DNA from: Stratiolaelaps scimitus
Taxonomy: Eukaryota; Arthropoda; Arachnida; Mesostigmata; Laelapidae
Length of the DNA stretch: 64,000 nt
NCBI GenBank assembly: GCA_019614645.1
Contig: JABWDB010000038.1
Span: 310,001-374,000, forward strand
Reading direction: 5' to 3'
Positions 39,834-52,320 of this stretch are shown piece after piece (within the stretch, counting starts at the first letter, position 1; each line of letters begins with the position of its first letter). The notes under the pieces were generated by a model. It ran no database searches. It was not told the DNA's origin and was given only the letters and a program-made list of their open reading frames with translations. The translations under genes were made by a program, and so were the position numbers.

Positions 39834-40201
39834 CGTGTTCGTCAGCGGGGCCAATCCGTGGTAAGGCCGCATCATCATCATCATCACCACCAGCAGGCCC
39901 AACTCGGATCACTCGTCTCCGATAGGGATCCATCAGTTCTGATCGCTCGCCAGCTCAGCCCGCTGCCAGAGTCGGTGGAGGCACTCTCCGATCAGGATCA
40001 TCAGCATTGTCACCGGGTGCTGACAGTCGCCGGCAATTTTGGCTGCAGTTCGTCAATTAGCAACGAAGCCCTGCGCCGCCAGGAGTGGTACCTGCGCAAG
40101 TGCTACGCCAGAGAGCTAAGCATCATTCAGAGCAGGAGTCTGAGCGTGGACACGATGGACGAGCGGGCAGCTCGTGTCGGCACACCAGCATCTTTCGCAG
40201 A
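39834..40201 (+). CDS. Internal coding exon 2 of the main gene (His/Gln- and Ser-rich)
   Basis: The 3' edge is firm: GCAGA|GTAAGT is a near-perfect donor. The best 5' edge is the acceptor CCGCCCACAG at 39833, preceded by a long pyrimidine tract (CCTACCTGTTGGTTTTGCTTTC). The exon is 368 nt, starts in phase 0 and ends with two bases of a codon. The peptide has a run of seven His followed by QQ, then a Ser/Leu-rich stretch and a conserved-looking segment RRQEWYLRKCYARELSIIQS followed by RSLSVDTMDERA. Codons are strongly GC-ending throughout. No catalytic motif or membrane segment is visible, so it is probably a disordered region with short helices. The frame is open upstream to 39519, so the exon may start earlier (an AG at 39610 would also fix the phase with the GTACGT donor of exon 1) or be a first exon starting at the ATG at 39702. 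Function unknown. Confidence 0.75.
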
Positions 40202-41250
40202 GTAAGTTTCAGTGGCTAAACATAGAAATCTATGATACCTGAAAGGCCGACCATCTTCGAAACTTCCACACGCACAGCAGCCACATTTGAGCACAAGCGG
40301 ACATTGGGGGCTCCGAATTTAGCAGCAGCAGCAAATAACGCCGGCCCTGGCCTTCGTTGTTGTTGTTGTTGTCGTTACATGTTGACTTATGCGACGAGAT
40401 CCGACTGCTACAATGGCATAGTAATAGTATTGTACAATAGTTGTGCAATAGCTATTACCTAGGAACATATTGTTGAGTGCGTACGTGAGCTTGCTTGATG
40501 TTGTTTGTGCTTTTTAAATTTTCGGTTTATTTACCTTTTTTCATCGCATCCTTGCATTATGCAACAAATCGATTCCTTGGTTTGCATGCTTTTCTAAGGT
40601 GCAGATATCTATATATATATATATATATACGTAAATATCAATGAAACCGTTGAAGAATGTAGAATACATACGTATTTGTATAATACAAACTGTTGTGATA
40701 CTGTGTAAACAGATTGACTGAGATACGATTCTGCACAATCGTTCTTCTTGTGATCAACAATATATATATATATATATAATATATATATCTATATGTATGC
40801 ACATGGTTTATCGGGGGCGTAATTATGCCGTACACTTCGTTAAGTGCACTTAGCTTAATTGACGGCCTACACTTATTCGACACGTATTCAAACAATGCGC
40901 TGCTCTATCTCACTTGGACAAAGTATCTAGTACCATAGTGGTAGGTCCTCTTCTCTGCAAAGCATCTCTCATCGCCGTATATATATATACCAGGCGTCCT
41001 CATCGTCCCGGGTCTAATGGGTTTAATCGACGGTTGCTGTTGTTACTGCTACCGCTGGCGCTGCTGCTATCGCCACCGGATGAAAAGGCTACGATTAGCC
41101 TGTCAACGGTCGTCCCTCGGCAAGGGGCCATTTTCTCATTACTGCGCCATGCGGCGGTACCGACCAATCGCTTGCGTACAAAACGCTTGTCAATGTCTAT
41201 CATGTCGCGTTTTGTGCAATGTAAAATGAAAATGCATCAGAAGGCGGAGC

Positions 41251-41271
41251 AGCAGCAGCAGCAGCAGCAGT
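41251..41271. repeat. (CAG)n trinucleotide repeat
   Basis: About seven CAG units on the plus strand. No coding exon is evident around it. Confidence 0.9.
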
Positions 41272-41999
41272 AGCAGTGTGATGCCAACGGCAACAATGAT
41301 AATCATAGGGGAAAGTGTGTTTGTGTGTGTATCTGGAATCCAGTTTGGATCAACGACACCACGAGCCAACCTGCCGGCTACCTCTTCTACCCTATCGGGC
41401 GGTGGTAGTTTGCTGGCAGGCAACGTCTCCAACCTGTTTGATATTATCCGCTCCGTCGGTGGCTGAATACGAAACGGTGACGGAGAAAACCAGCGTCGTC
41501 TGGAAACCCCGCGCGTCACTGGAACGAGACCCACGAGCGAATGAATGAGAGAGTGGGCGGGCGTTGGGTCAGACAGCAAAATGGCTCGTCGAGAAGCAGT
41601 GCTGGATAGATAGATGTGTAGATTTTGTATAAAGATGTGTAGATAGATGGATGTGTAGATATTGTAGATAGATGAATGGGATGAAAAGCGTTCTATACGC
41701 ATACGCCGAATGAGTGACAAGTCATGATAAGCAGTCCGCTCGGAAGGCCAACCGCCACTGCGGTGATCGAGTCAACTCATTTGACTCACCGGTGTCCGCT
41801 GTAATCGATGCTCAGCAGCATCAGCAGAAGCAGTGGAACCTCAAACGGACGGATGGACAACGGAACGAGAGTTCGTAGCCAGAGTGGATAGTCAGTCAGT
41901 TAGGACATTTAGGCCTTTCTCTTCATCCTTTTGTCTCTCCCCGTCTCCTTCACTCGTATGCCACTACCCATCCTTTTGGCTCCTCTACACTCTCTTTTC

Positions 42000-42002
<3 letters not shown>

Positions 42003-42040
<38 letters not shown>
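42003..42040. repeat. (TA)n microsatellite
   Basis: An uninterrupted TA array of about 38 bases. Confidence 0.95.
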
Positions 42041-42042
<2 letters not shown>

Positions 42043-44816
42043 TGGTCACATGGTCTTTAATAACGTGACCGTTTTCCCTTTTTCTGATATCAAGCGCAGT
42101 CTTTAGAACTCGTTGTCATAGAAGAACCAGATCCCTAGGACAGACACGCCTTGATTGGCCGTCACATGATGTCAGCTCAACTGTGTCTTCAGGAACGTGT
42201 GGCTCGTGAGCGAAGGAAATGTCTTCATTGATCCGCGATGTTCATCATAGCATCGTAGATGGCTACAATGCTGGTGACGGAACGCAACGAGCTGGCAGAA
42301 AGTAGATCAAAAATGAACAAGTGAATAAGACGGCCACCGCTCAACGCGTGTCATCAGCGTTGCTTCGACGAATGCCCAATACTACCGTAGCGTTACCCGT
42401 TACTGTATTTCGTCGTTTATGAATGCAAGGAATACAAGCATGTATTTAATGGCCATGGCTTGTATGTAGCTTTCAAGTTTAACACATGTCGAATTGCTGC
42501 TCTTTACACGACGTTCTGTGGTGAACCCCGTCTCTAGCTCTCAAGTGTGACGATGCCCATCTCCCGCCATATGCCCGAGATGCCGCCACAAGGAGCGTTT
42601 AAGGAAAAAGGGGTCGAACGAGGGGTCAGATTGTGTAAACGATGACGGCCACTTGTTAAGGTAAAAACATTGAAACGGTCAACATCGATAAGTGAGGAGA
42701 ATGCGTAGGCTGTTTTTTTTGGAATTATGGTCATCACCTCACCCCTGCAGCCAAGTACATGTGTGCAATGGAAGTAATGCCTTAAGAACCTAATGTCTAA
42801 TGGCACTGAGCCGTCATTCAGTTCAAGCAATGGTGGTGCACAGGCGAACGTCAGTGAATCCACCAATAGTCCAAGCTATCATAGAATACTTTAGTTGGGA
42901 GTCGTAGTATGCTATTGAACAAGTTATGGCACAAGGGCTTGACAATGAATGAGTGTCTGGCTGGAGAATACTGCAACCATTGTCATCTGTATGGGATATC
43001 AGCCTATTGTCTCTCTGATTCCAATACATAAATAAGCACAACAACAACAACAACAAGTGTCTCAGCAAACTTTACTGCCCTCGAGCGGGATTGACTGCAA
43101 AGTGATGACGATGATTTGTATAAGAACTGTCGCCTCTACAGGTAGAACCTGCAGTTTCTATCTTCTTGCATCTGCAATTGTGTTACCGGTTGAAACTGTT
43201 GGTCCGATAATCAAGCCAGACGATGGATGGTTGGATGGTTGGTTGGTTGTGTGACTGGTTGCCCCCGTAAAATAGGCAGAATACGACATATCGAAGGTGA
43301 TATATTACTGTTGATAGGCGATAGCATAGAGCATCAATCATAAACAAAATAATGAAGACAAACTCAAGGTAAGGGACAATACAGGTAATAACGGATGACG
43401 CGGTCCTGATAAAAACAATATCGACGACTTAACGATACAAAGAAATGGAACGACAACGCCGCCGCCGCCGCCCCTGCCACCGTCACAGCAGCAGCAGCAG
43501 CGGCAGAAAGAAGAGAGATATGCAGATGCGGTAAATCCGTCGAGAATTCAAACGACACACATCCCATCTGACTAAAATGATTGCGTAACCGCTTTCGGTG
43601 TTCGTAGTCTTGTTTGAATCGACGCCTGCGATGAGGCGGAGGTACGTACCACAGACGCCATGCTGCGATCTGGTGACGGTGCCGACCGGCGCAGCGATAC
43701 GTCATGGCTAGGTAGAACGAATGCTCGCTCGAGTTATTATTATTGTTACAATACAATTCTGAGAGACACAAGCAGTAACTCAACCAGAACTAGTAAAGGA
43801 TATTCAAGGGAAGGAGAATACTTGCCAATACACAGATTTATTCCTCTGGTGTAAACGGCAAAACGGTAATGTAGGCTAATAAAAACAACCTCTTTCTGGA
43901 GAGATGCAATAGATTTTGTCATTTAGCTGCGAAGTGTGCAAACGAAATCCGAGTTGGTGACATCAGCCGATTTGACGCGTCGAGTAGAGGGCACGCTGAT
44001 GTCGACCGCACGTAATCCCGGGCAAGATTACTTTGGATCGGCTGGATCTGCTATATTTCAGCCCAAAGAGATCAACGCTGGATATGCGTGGCATCGCACT
44101 GTACGTTGTTCACATGTCGAGCCAGCTATCCTTCGACGTTATCCGAATACTATACTACAATGAAGCGCAACAGCGCGTCAGTCATATGCGAGGGCCAAGA
44201 GGAAGATTCGAAGTAATTCGTCGGGCGATTTTGTCTCGTGGGGCCAGAATTTTTGACAATCGCAAGGTGTCGCCGTTGAGTGGGTGTCGGTGTCATTGTC
44301 AATCAGCCAGTGTTGGTGGTACACCGATCAACACGATCGTTGATCGGAGCGCGCCCAACAGCTTTGGTACGAAACTCTTGCTTGCGCTACCTATGGACAC
44401 CCAGTAAAGGAACACGTCACCACGTGATTTGGGTAACATCATCTGTAGAATTGCAATATCAGCAATATCTTGGCATGAAATTGATGTGTTCGCAGCAACT
44501 GCATAGTTGATTTGTGGTTATGGCGACTCCGATTGACCGGCCGATGGTTGGAGATCAACATTGATCGTAGAGAAGTGTTGCATTTCTCAGTAGCGAACAA
44601 CAACAACAGCATAGAGAACAATGTAATCGGCTCAATGTTTGTGTGGCGCCACGGTTCGTCGGCCGTCACGTTGAATGCTCAATGTTGTGGGGAGCGATAC
44701 GGTGTTTGCTAAATTTTGATAATTTCGGCATCTGTGTCAATGAATGTGAGACGGAACTAAACGCGGCTCCTTTTCAACTGTCGCTCTCAACATTGCCACA
44801 ACTCTATATACACACA

Positions 44817-44818
<2 letters not shown>

Positions 44819-44860
<42 letters not shown>
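44819..44860. repeat. (TA)n microsatellite
   Basis: An uninterrupted TA array of about 42 bases, preceded by a short CA run. Confidence 0.95.
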
Positions 44861-44863
<3 letters not shown>

Positions 44864-47800
44864 GTGACCAAACAAACAAATACTATTTACGAAGTTTCTT
44901 CTGTGGCAATCTGACAAAACTCACGTACGAATGATGATGACGATGATGATGATGATGAACGTTCACTTTAGCAAAGCGAGACGAGACGAATATTTTCTAC
45001 TCGCCAGCATTTGTCACTACTATAGCCACTTGAGTAGTCATGATTTTTTGTTTACCGAAGCCCAGAACTCAAGTCGACGAGGACTCTCTCGAAAATATCC
45101 GAAGATGAATACCAAATAATTGTTGCATAGTTTACACCTTGGCTGTAGCGTCGCGATCGACTATTGGCTGATCAATATTCGGTGGATATTTTATTTGCAT
45201 CAGCATAGATCAGAGAACGTCAATGGTCTGTCGCTTGTGCAAAGGAACGGCGGCGGCCAAAACGATACTACGTCTCGGTTGAAATCTGTAGCAGCTCACC
45301 AACTCGTTGAATATATATATATATATATATTGTATCATATGCAATAAAACCTATCTCATGTACTCACTTAATGAGAGAGTGAAAGACAGACAGACCGACA
45401 TACTACTAGAATATCTGAGATTATCTGAGAAGTATACCATAATATATCCCACCTCGTATTATAGATTGTTATACCTTGGTGTCCGCATACAAGTTCAAGG
45501 TTAATGAGTGAAATGTATGGCAGAAATTTTAGCTCTAGTAGGTTTAACGAGGTTCTAAATTCGGTGCCAAATTCCCCAATTTCTGGAGACGAAAGTGAAC
45601 CCATAACTTGTTCACACCATGTTAACATATGTATGTATATGTCATATGTATCGTCTTCGCAACTTCTGTTCTCCGCTTCGAACGATATGACATTACGTTG
45701 GAACGCATCGATTGCTCGTACAAATATATTCACTATTTTTTCCTCAGTTTTGGAGAAGCGAGGGTCGTTCACTTTTGAGGTCTGCATTGACTATCAGTTC
45801 GCCTTTGGTGTTTCGCCATATTTGCCAAACGACGACGACGACGACGGCGGCAACATTACCACCATAATAAATACATGCACTGCTCTTTGCGGGACAGAAT
45901 AGGAAATCGATATTTCGATGTCTTCCTTGCTTCAGGACCAAGCCAACCTATGCGCAGTAGACACAGGCGGCCCTGCGTAAGCGTATGTACGCGTATACAT
46001 TGTATCTATGCACTCTTGTAAGTGCCTGGATTACCATTATACATCACTGACTACATGATTCTACCGCTTTACCAGCAGCGCGCATACTTAGTATTGTTTG
46101 CACGACATATAGCAGCGTTTCATTAGATCTATATAACACGATATATATATGTCTTTGCATCAATCAGACTCGCTTATCTTTAATAGCTGACTGTTACTAT
46201 TCCGCGCGCACATATCTGGTGGGTGTCCGTCTGTATGACACTGCCAGGTATCCATCCATGCACGATACTCTTATCGTCTGTGGGAGACCGCGTGCGCCGG
46301 CTGTGTTACCACTGCACGGGGGACATTGACCCGGACAACGTTGGATATGAATGAAGGTAGCTCTAGCACTACCGGAATAGAAATCGCCTTGTGTGGGCTA
46401 AATGACCCTCCGAAAACACAACTCGCCGTTTGAATCGTCCCGTCCTCTGCTATGTCTCGATATTCTCTCTTCTGGTGGTGGTGGTGGTGGTTGTAGCGGT
46501 GGACAGTGGGCGGTGGTTGTCGAATGTTGGCCCAGTGTCGCACCGTTCGGATCGACACCGGAAGAACAACCAGTGGAATCGCTTCGAGAGCTGCAGTCGA
46601 TTATGACGAGATCCTTTCCATCCGTAACCGTCATCAATCCTCCCTCTACTGCTCGAGCGATTCGCTTGCTACTTATTCCCATTTACAAAAGGGTAAAAAA
46701 AACTGATTTTCCCGAGGAGCGAGACGAAACTCGTTTGGAGTCGCTAGTTCGACCAGGTGAATAATTTAAATAATTAATAATAACTACCTCTGTCGAGTAT
46801 CACAGGAGTAGGTTTTTATTTGTGATAAAAGCAGGCATGACTTAGAGCCGTATTGAGATGGACAAATTAAATGCTGATTGAGAGAACAGATGATATGCAT
46901 TCACAATAAATAGAATAGATAGAGTTACCACCTCGTTGAGTTCATGGAGTTCTCCTATCAAATTTGGTCACACTGTGTTAGTCAAGAGATGGTACCATTA
47001 CGCATAACGAAGATGTCAACGCCGATGATTGAATCAATCAAGCAACAAACGGTTGCGCACGAATTCACTGGGTATTTGGCTTTTAAAAAACTGAGAATCA
47101 AAAAACGGCGAACCATCGCTCTATGCTATTATAATGATACATTTTCCGATTTCCGATCGTATTCGCATATTTTTGGCCGTATAGTGGCGGTATTACCTTG
47201 TCCATGTCCTCCTGAGATCTACGGGGTCCTCCCCTGCCACGGTGACTGAACGGGCCGTCATCAGGCTGGACCCACGCAGGACACCATCTGTGCAGGATAT
47301 GCAGGATACGTGCGGTCCTTCCCACCTCATGACGTCGCTGATGATGAAACATGCACGCCTTATCTTGGCCAAGAGCTACGTGACTGAAGCATAGTCACGT
47401 TAGCGCGAATAACAGCACAGTCACTTACTTTGTTTGGCGAGAGAATGTCCGACGGGCGGCAGCTTGATGAGTGCAACTGCAAATTAGGTCAATGGTTACA
47501 AATGCTTACACGGACACACGATTGTACCGTGTCTGGCATCGTGATAATACCTAATGGAAGCGTATTAACGTTATATAGCCCCCGAGCCGACCCCATCGCT
47601 GTTTTGAATTTCGTACTACACGTAACGTGTGACGAATATCTTACAGCCTAGTAAAGGAGAGGAAACGAACAACAGAACTATTGACTTCAAGGTCGTGTCC
47701 GATACTCTTAATATTTATACCAAATGAACAATGGCTATATTTCTATTGAGACATTGGTCGGCAGGTAGTCTCTTCGACAACGACCATCAACGGCAACGGG

Positions 47801-50715
47801 TTGCGGTTATGGTGACGTTGCTTGTAGTCGGGGCCTTCAACCTTTCCAAATCTGTCACGACGTGTTCAGTATATTAGGCGGGACCTACATTTGGAAGAGA
47901 TGCGAGTTATTAAACAGTAGGATGGCTACTTTTGTTATTAGACATTTATGTCATGGCCATGATGGCGTCACTGGCCACTAGATATCGTTTAAAAAAAGTG
48001 TGCCGTTGATCTATTTGATAAATGACAATGTCTAGCAATGTTTGAATGCTGATGAGACGCACCTTGAGATCGAGCCCAGCCATACGACACTTAATTATAC
48101 CGTTTATGTCGAACGACAGTGCACGAAGCAATGGGGGTGGATAATGTTGCCTAATATTTTTGCCTTCGAGGCTAAGAGAGCACTGAGATCTGTATCGTAG
48201 AGTTCATACAGACTCGAGACCTTTCAAGCGCAAAACGTGGCAGACTGCTACAAGTGACCATTGCCATCATCAACCATTAAACCTTTGAAACGTAGAGCTT
48301 ATGACAGACATCTGCCGGGGATCTGATCTAGTGCAGGTCTAGTGCAACAACCGCATACAACACTCGTGAGAAGGATGAACAAGAGGTTAAACCGCGAACG
48401 TGAAAATCAGATGTGAACTACGTCCGGCGTCCGGCCTGCTTATATATAGTCGCCCATCACACTGACAAGATGTTACACGCTGATTATCGCAATTCGTTGT
48501 ATTGTAACAACAACAGAAGCAGCGGTAGCGATCGTAGCGAGCTCTACTACAAAGTGCTGCGCCACATAAACAATCGAATAGCCATCTACTGACGTCTTGA
48601 GCAGTGCGGTTTTATGGCGGCCAGGTTGGCGGCGTTTGGATTGTTTCGCTGCCCATTGAAGTTCGAGTTGGCAAGAGTCGGGGTCTCAATGATTGCCGTC
48701 GTTATCCTTTTGCGTTGGTTGCTTAGTGGATGCCGCGTAAGGTCCGTGGGTCAATCTGTCGGTCGGCGTTACACTAGGTCTGCGTACCAGCGTAGAACCC
48801 ATTGGGTTTGTCAGTCTACGGATCGCTACGGAGAACGACTGTCGGCACTACTTCAAAAGTCCTGTTTAATGATGATTCAACAATGAAAACAACAGGGGAC
48901 AAACAAAGCCACTAACTAACACACAGTGAGGTGTCCACTAAGCCGGAAGACACGCTCATCTTTGTCTCGTCTCGTGGATGATATTGCTACCATTGCCATT
49001 TCAGGAACAGACACACGTATTATATATATATATATATATATAATGTATTTTTAGGCTCAAAGAAGCGCTTTTAGTTATGGAGGAGGAATTGGCAGACCCT
49101 GAATAGCCCTTTGCATCAAAAGGGGTCAATTAATTTCAAAGAGCTTAGTGATAAGTGTAGGCAGATAGGCTTATCGGTAGGTGCAGGTTAAATTACATAC
49201 AGCCGGACAGCTTCCGTGGAATTGTGCGAAAAGTAGGATAGTGCATAGTTTAGTGTATACATATAGCGAATATATTAGCCTTCTTCCAACAACACATAAC
49301 AAGTAGTACAATAATAAAAACAATAATGTCACCGGCACAGCAAGTCTACGCGATACTATGTCGTTGCGAATGGCAAAATACTTCGTTTAAAAATTAGGAA
49401 CGTCGTCCAGCGACTCCGCAATTTGTACGAATAGAATTCTCGACTTCAAATATAATAATTTAGCGTTGGAATGGTGACGTGCAGTTCATCTAGAGCAGGC
49501 AACGGTTCTATCATTCGCCGCCATCATCGTCTGACCTCTGTGGTTTCATAACGAGATTAGTAATTTCTCAGTAGTTGGATGATGCTACCAGCCGCAACAA
49601 CAGCTAGGAAGTATAGTCGTATTCATGATCATGTGTAGGTGGTGGGCTGATGTAAAGATGTTCCGCGAGGGGCTCGAGACTGCCCAACATGATGGGCCAT
49701 ATGATGAATTACATTGAGCAAAATTCGTCGCAAGGCTGACTCGGTAATTTTACGGTAATTGTTCTATGAATTCACTAACAATAGCAGCACTAGTGGTAGC
49801 AGCCGTAACATTAGACCCTGATAAAAGTCTGTAATTATATATTTTATTATACAGGAACGCAGACTCTTTGATGTAAAGGAGTGATAAAGTACTTTGCAGA
49901 ATTACTACGTCCATCAATTCTGTATTCAGATGGTGGTACTTTATGGCTAAATCTATAACGCGCTTCAAGATATAATTTGTGGCTAAACCTCATCTCTGTA
50001 CGATGTAATTGAATTGAATTTGTTTTCTTTCATTAATCATTCCCGGCTGGTGCGTTACTAATGGTGACTGATTACATGAAATTGAATTGGATAATAGCTT
50101 CCGTGTTACTGTGGCGAGTAATGTTCAACAGTGAAAACCAAATAGAAGTAGACATGATAGACTAATGAAAGCCCAACTAGAAACACAGTGCTAAGAGATA
50201 CGCACAATTAATTTAAAGCCATTCAGCGTGGATTAGTCATATGAACATATACTTAAATATCTACGAATGGACAGGGCAATGGACACACAACGTGCGTTCA
50301 CCTTAACACACACCAATTAAATTTTGTCTAAACAAGGATCCTTAAAACGTCTATACCCAGACTTATTGTCAGTTCAAGAAGATCTAATGGGCATGTGTAC
50401 TTTGTACTGGAACGAATTTCTTTGCTCTCAGCAACAGAGATCTGTTGAAGTAATTCCCGTCATTGTGCCATCTCCGGCCGTATCCATAATTCAAACGGTT
50501 CATATACATAGTGCTATGAGCAGCACATACATGTCCCCTTCCCGGGCAATTTGCATGAGGCTGTTTCGTATACGTATCGAGGAATCGAACTACCGATCGA
50601 CAAAGGCGAGCCAGGGGTTCCATAGGCAAAACAGCTATCGAATGATATGCACTAAACTGGAGTTGTTCAAGCCGTCTCTCGGTCAACAGGGGTTCGGCAG
50701 CACGAAAACGGTTCC

Positions 50716-50739
50716 GTGGACGTTAAATGTTGGCCGAGA
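50716..50739 (+). mobile_element. SINE-tail fragment (GTGGACGTTAAATGTTGG block)
   Basis: The 18 bases GTGGACGTTAAATGTTGG match 55196-55213 exactly and nearly match the minus-strand copy at 14.9 kb. The similarity fades soon after (CCGAGA against CTGAGA). Upstream, a loose match (GCACGAAAACGGTTCC against GCTAAAAAGCAGTTGT) suggests an old, diverged copy. No flanking duplication was found. Confidence 0.5.
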
Positions 50740-52274
50740 ATGATAGCTACTGACGGTCATGCGTATACAGCCATGAGTGTTTGCCGTCGTAAGTCAGAAG
50801 ATTGAATTCCATAATGACAGACACGGGTTAATTACGACGATCAATTACTACAGAGGAATATGTCGAATGCAAGCATTTCTGTTTGATGGTAGAATGGGAA
50901 GAATAGCTCAACTCTCCTTCGGTAATTTACTCATCGGACGTTTGAAAAAGAGAGCAGACAGTGTCCAGAGGCCGACGAAGTTGTTTTTGTTGTTTTGTTG
51001 AAGTCAGTCAGAACATCCGCAGCTGATTGTTGGTGATAATTAAGGGAGGAGATATAGTGATATAGTTCGACTCGAATTAAAATCATGTTCCTATACTCCC
51101 GAATGGACCGTTGTTTCCTGGTTGTACGGTGAGTCTCCATTTAAAGATGCGTTGTAGATCAGGCGGGTGCCTAGTAAATTCGATCAATGCATTGCTCGCT
51201 ATTTGACAATTGGGATAGGCGAACGAACGTCATTTTAAGCAGACATTTGGAGTAGCAAGCTGTGATGGGGCCGGACCGAAATTAACCGCGATCCTTCGCC
51301 TCAGTTGAGTGTTAATAATCGAAGCTCGGAAGACAACTACGGAAAAGCGAATTTTAATCGAATTTGTTCCGACACCGTCAATGGTTCTCGTTTTGCCGAG
51401 ACAGCCGGCTTCAACAGCACTTTGTGGCATCTTATTGAATCAGTGCCGGTCACCAGTAGTACACTTTTATGAGACGCGTTGACCAAGCACCACATCGGCA
51501 AGCTGCTGTCGTTCAAGCATAGCATAGCAACTAACCCATTGACCAACTAATTCTCAAATGGCCTCCAAGCCCTCGACGGTCTTGAAGATTCGATGTACAT
51601 ACAGTGGCATTTAGTCATCATTACTTCCGTTTCGGGTTCAAGTGCTCGACAATCATGGGCAATCTTCGGTTGTACCGAAGTCGTCTCAATGAGAATTGTG
51701 CGTTGTTGGCCCCTGAAGATGGCATACCAAGCCACAGCTTCAATATCTGCTGTGTTTCCACTTCACCAACCGCGATCCTCTCGTCTCCCCTCGAATGGCA
51801 TCCTATAATGTCATCCTGTATGAAATATCATCAGCTGTCTGTTTTCATGGGAGGTTTCGGGATATCATCACCTGTCTATGGCGACTCAAGCGAGTTCCTG
51901 TTGTAGCGCGGGTTGGCTTTTATAGAAGTGGTGAATATGAGCAGTAACAACACAAGCGGCAAACGAACAGCGGCAGAATAATAATAGTGGTGTTGGTAAA
52001 GATGGCTTGTCTACTTTTGTCGTCATTGTGGTCCTACTGTTCGACTGGAAGCTCTCAACTGGAATCGATGTCACGAGTGGATAATAACAACAGCAACAGA
52101 TTCACTTTACGTGAGGAGGATCCTCTTCACTGATCTCTGTTCATGGGTGATCACAGGGGATTGATCCACGGACACTTTACTAAGTGATGTGAGGAGAAGG
52201 GACAAGGAACGTACATTGAAACGACATACTACTACTACTACAATTTTAGTAATAATTATAATAAATATTATTGT

Positions 52275-52320
52275 TAATAATAATAATAATAATAATTGTT
52301 ATTATTATTATTATTGTTAT
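52275..52320. repeat. Second inverted AAT / ATT microsatellite pair
   Basis: A run of AAT units is followed by TTGTT and then a run of ATT units. The arms are reverse complements. This is the same arrangement as at 24.6 kb but with a short spacer. Confidence 0.8.

Noticed and set aside
45504..45902. Plus frame with a WD40-like string (LLFSASNDMTLRWN)
   Set aside because: Only one short resemblance, no repeated blades, unbiased codons, and an equally long minus frame across the same DNA.
50580..50660. Reverse-orientation tRNA-like head (AGTTCGATTCC on minus) near the 50.7-kb SINE tail
   Set aside because: Its orientation is opposite to the tail block, and no A box or stems could be assigned.
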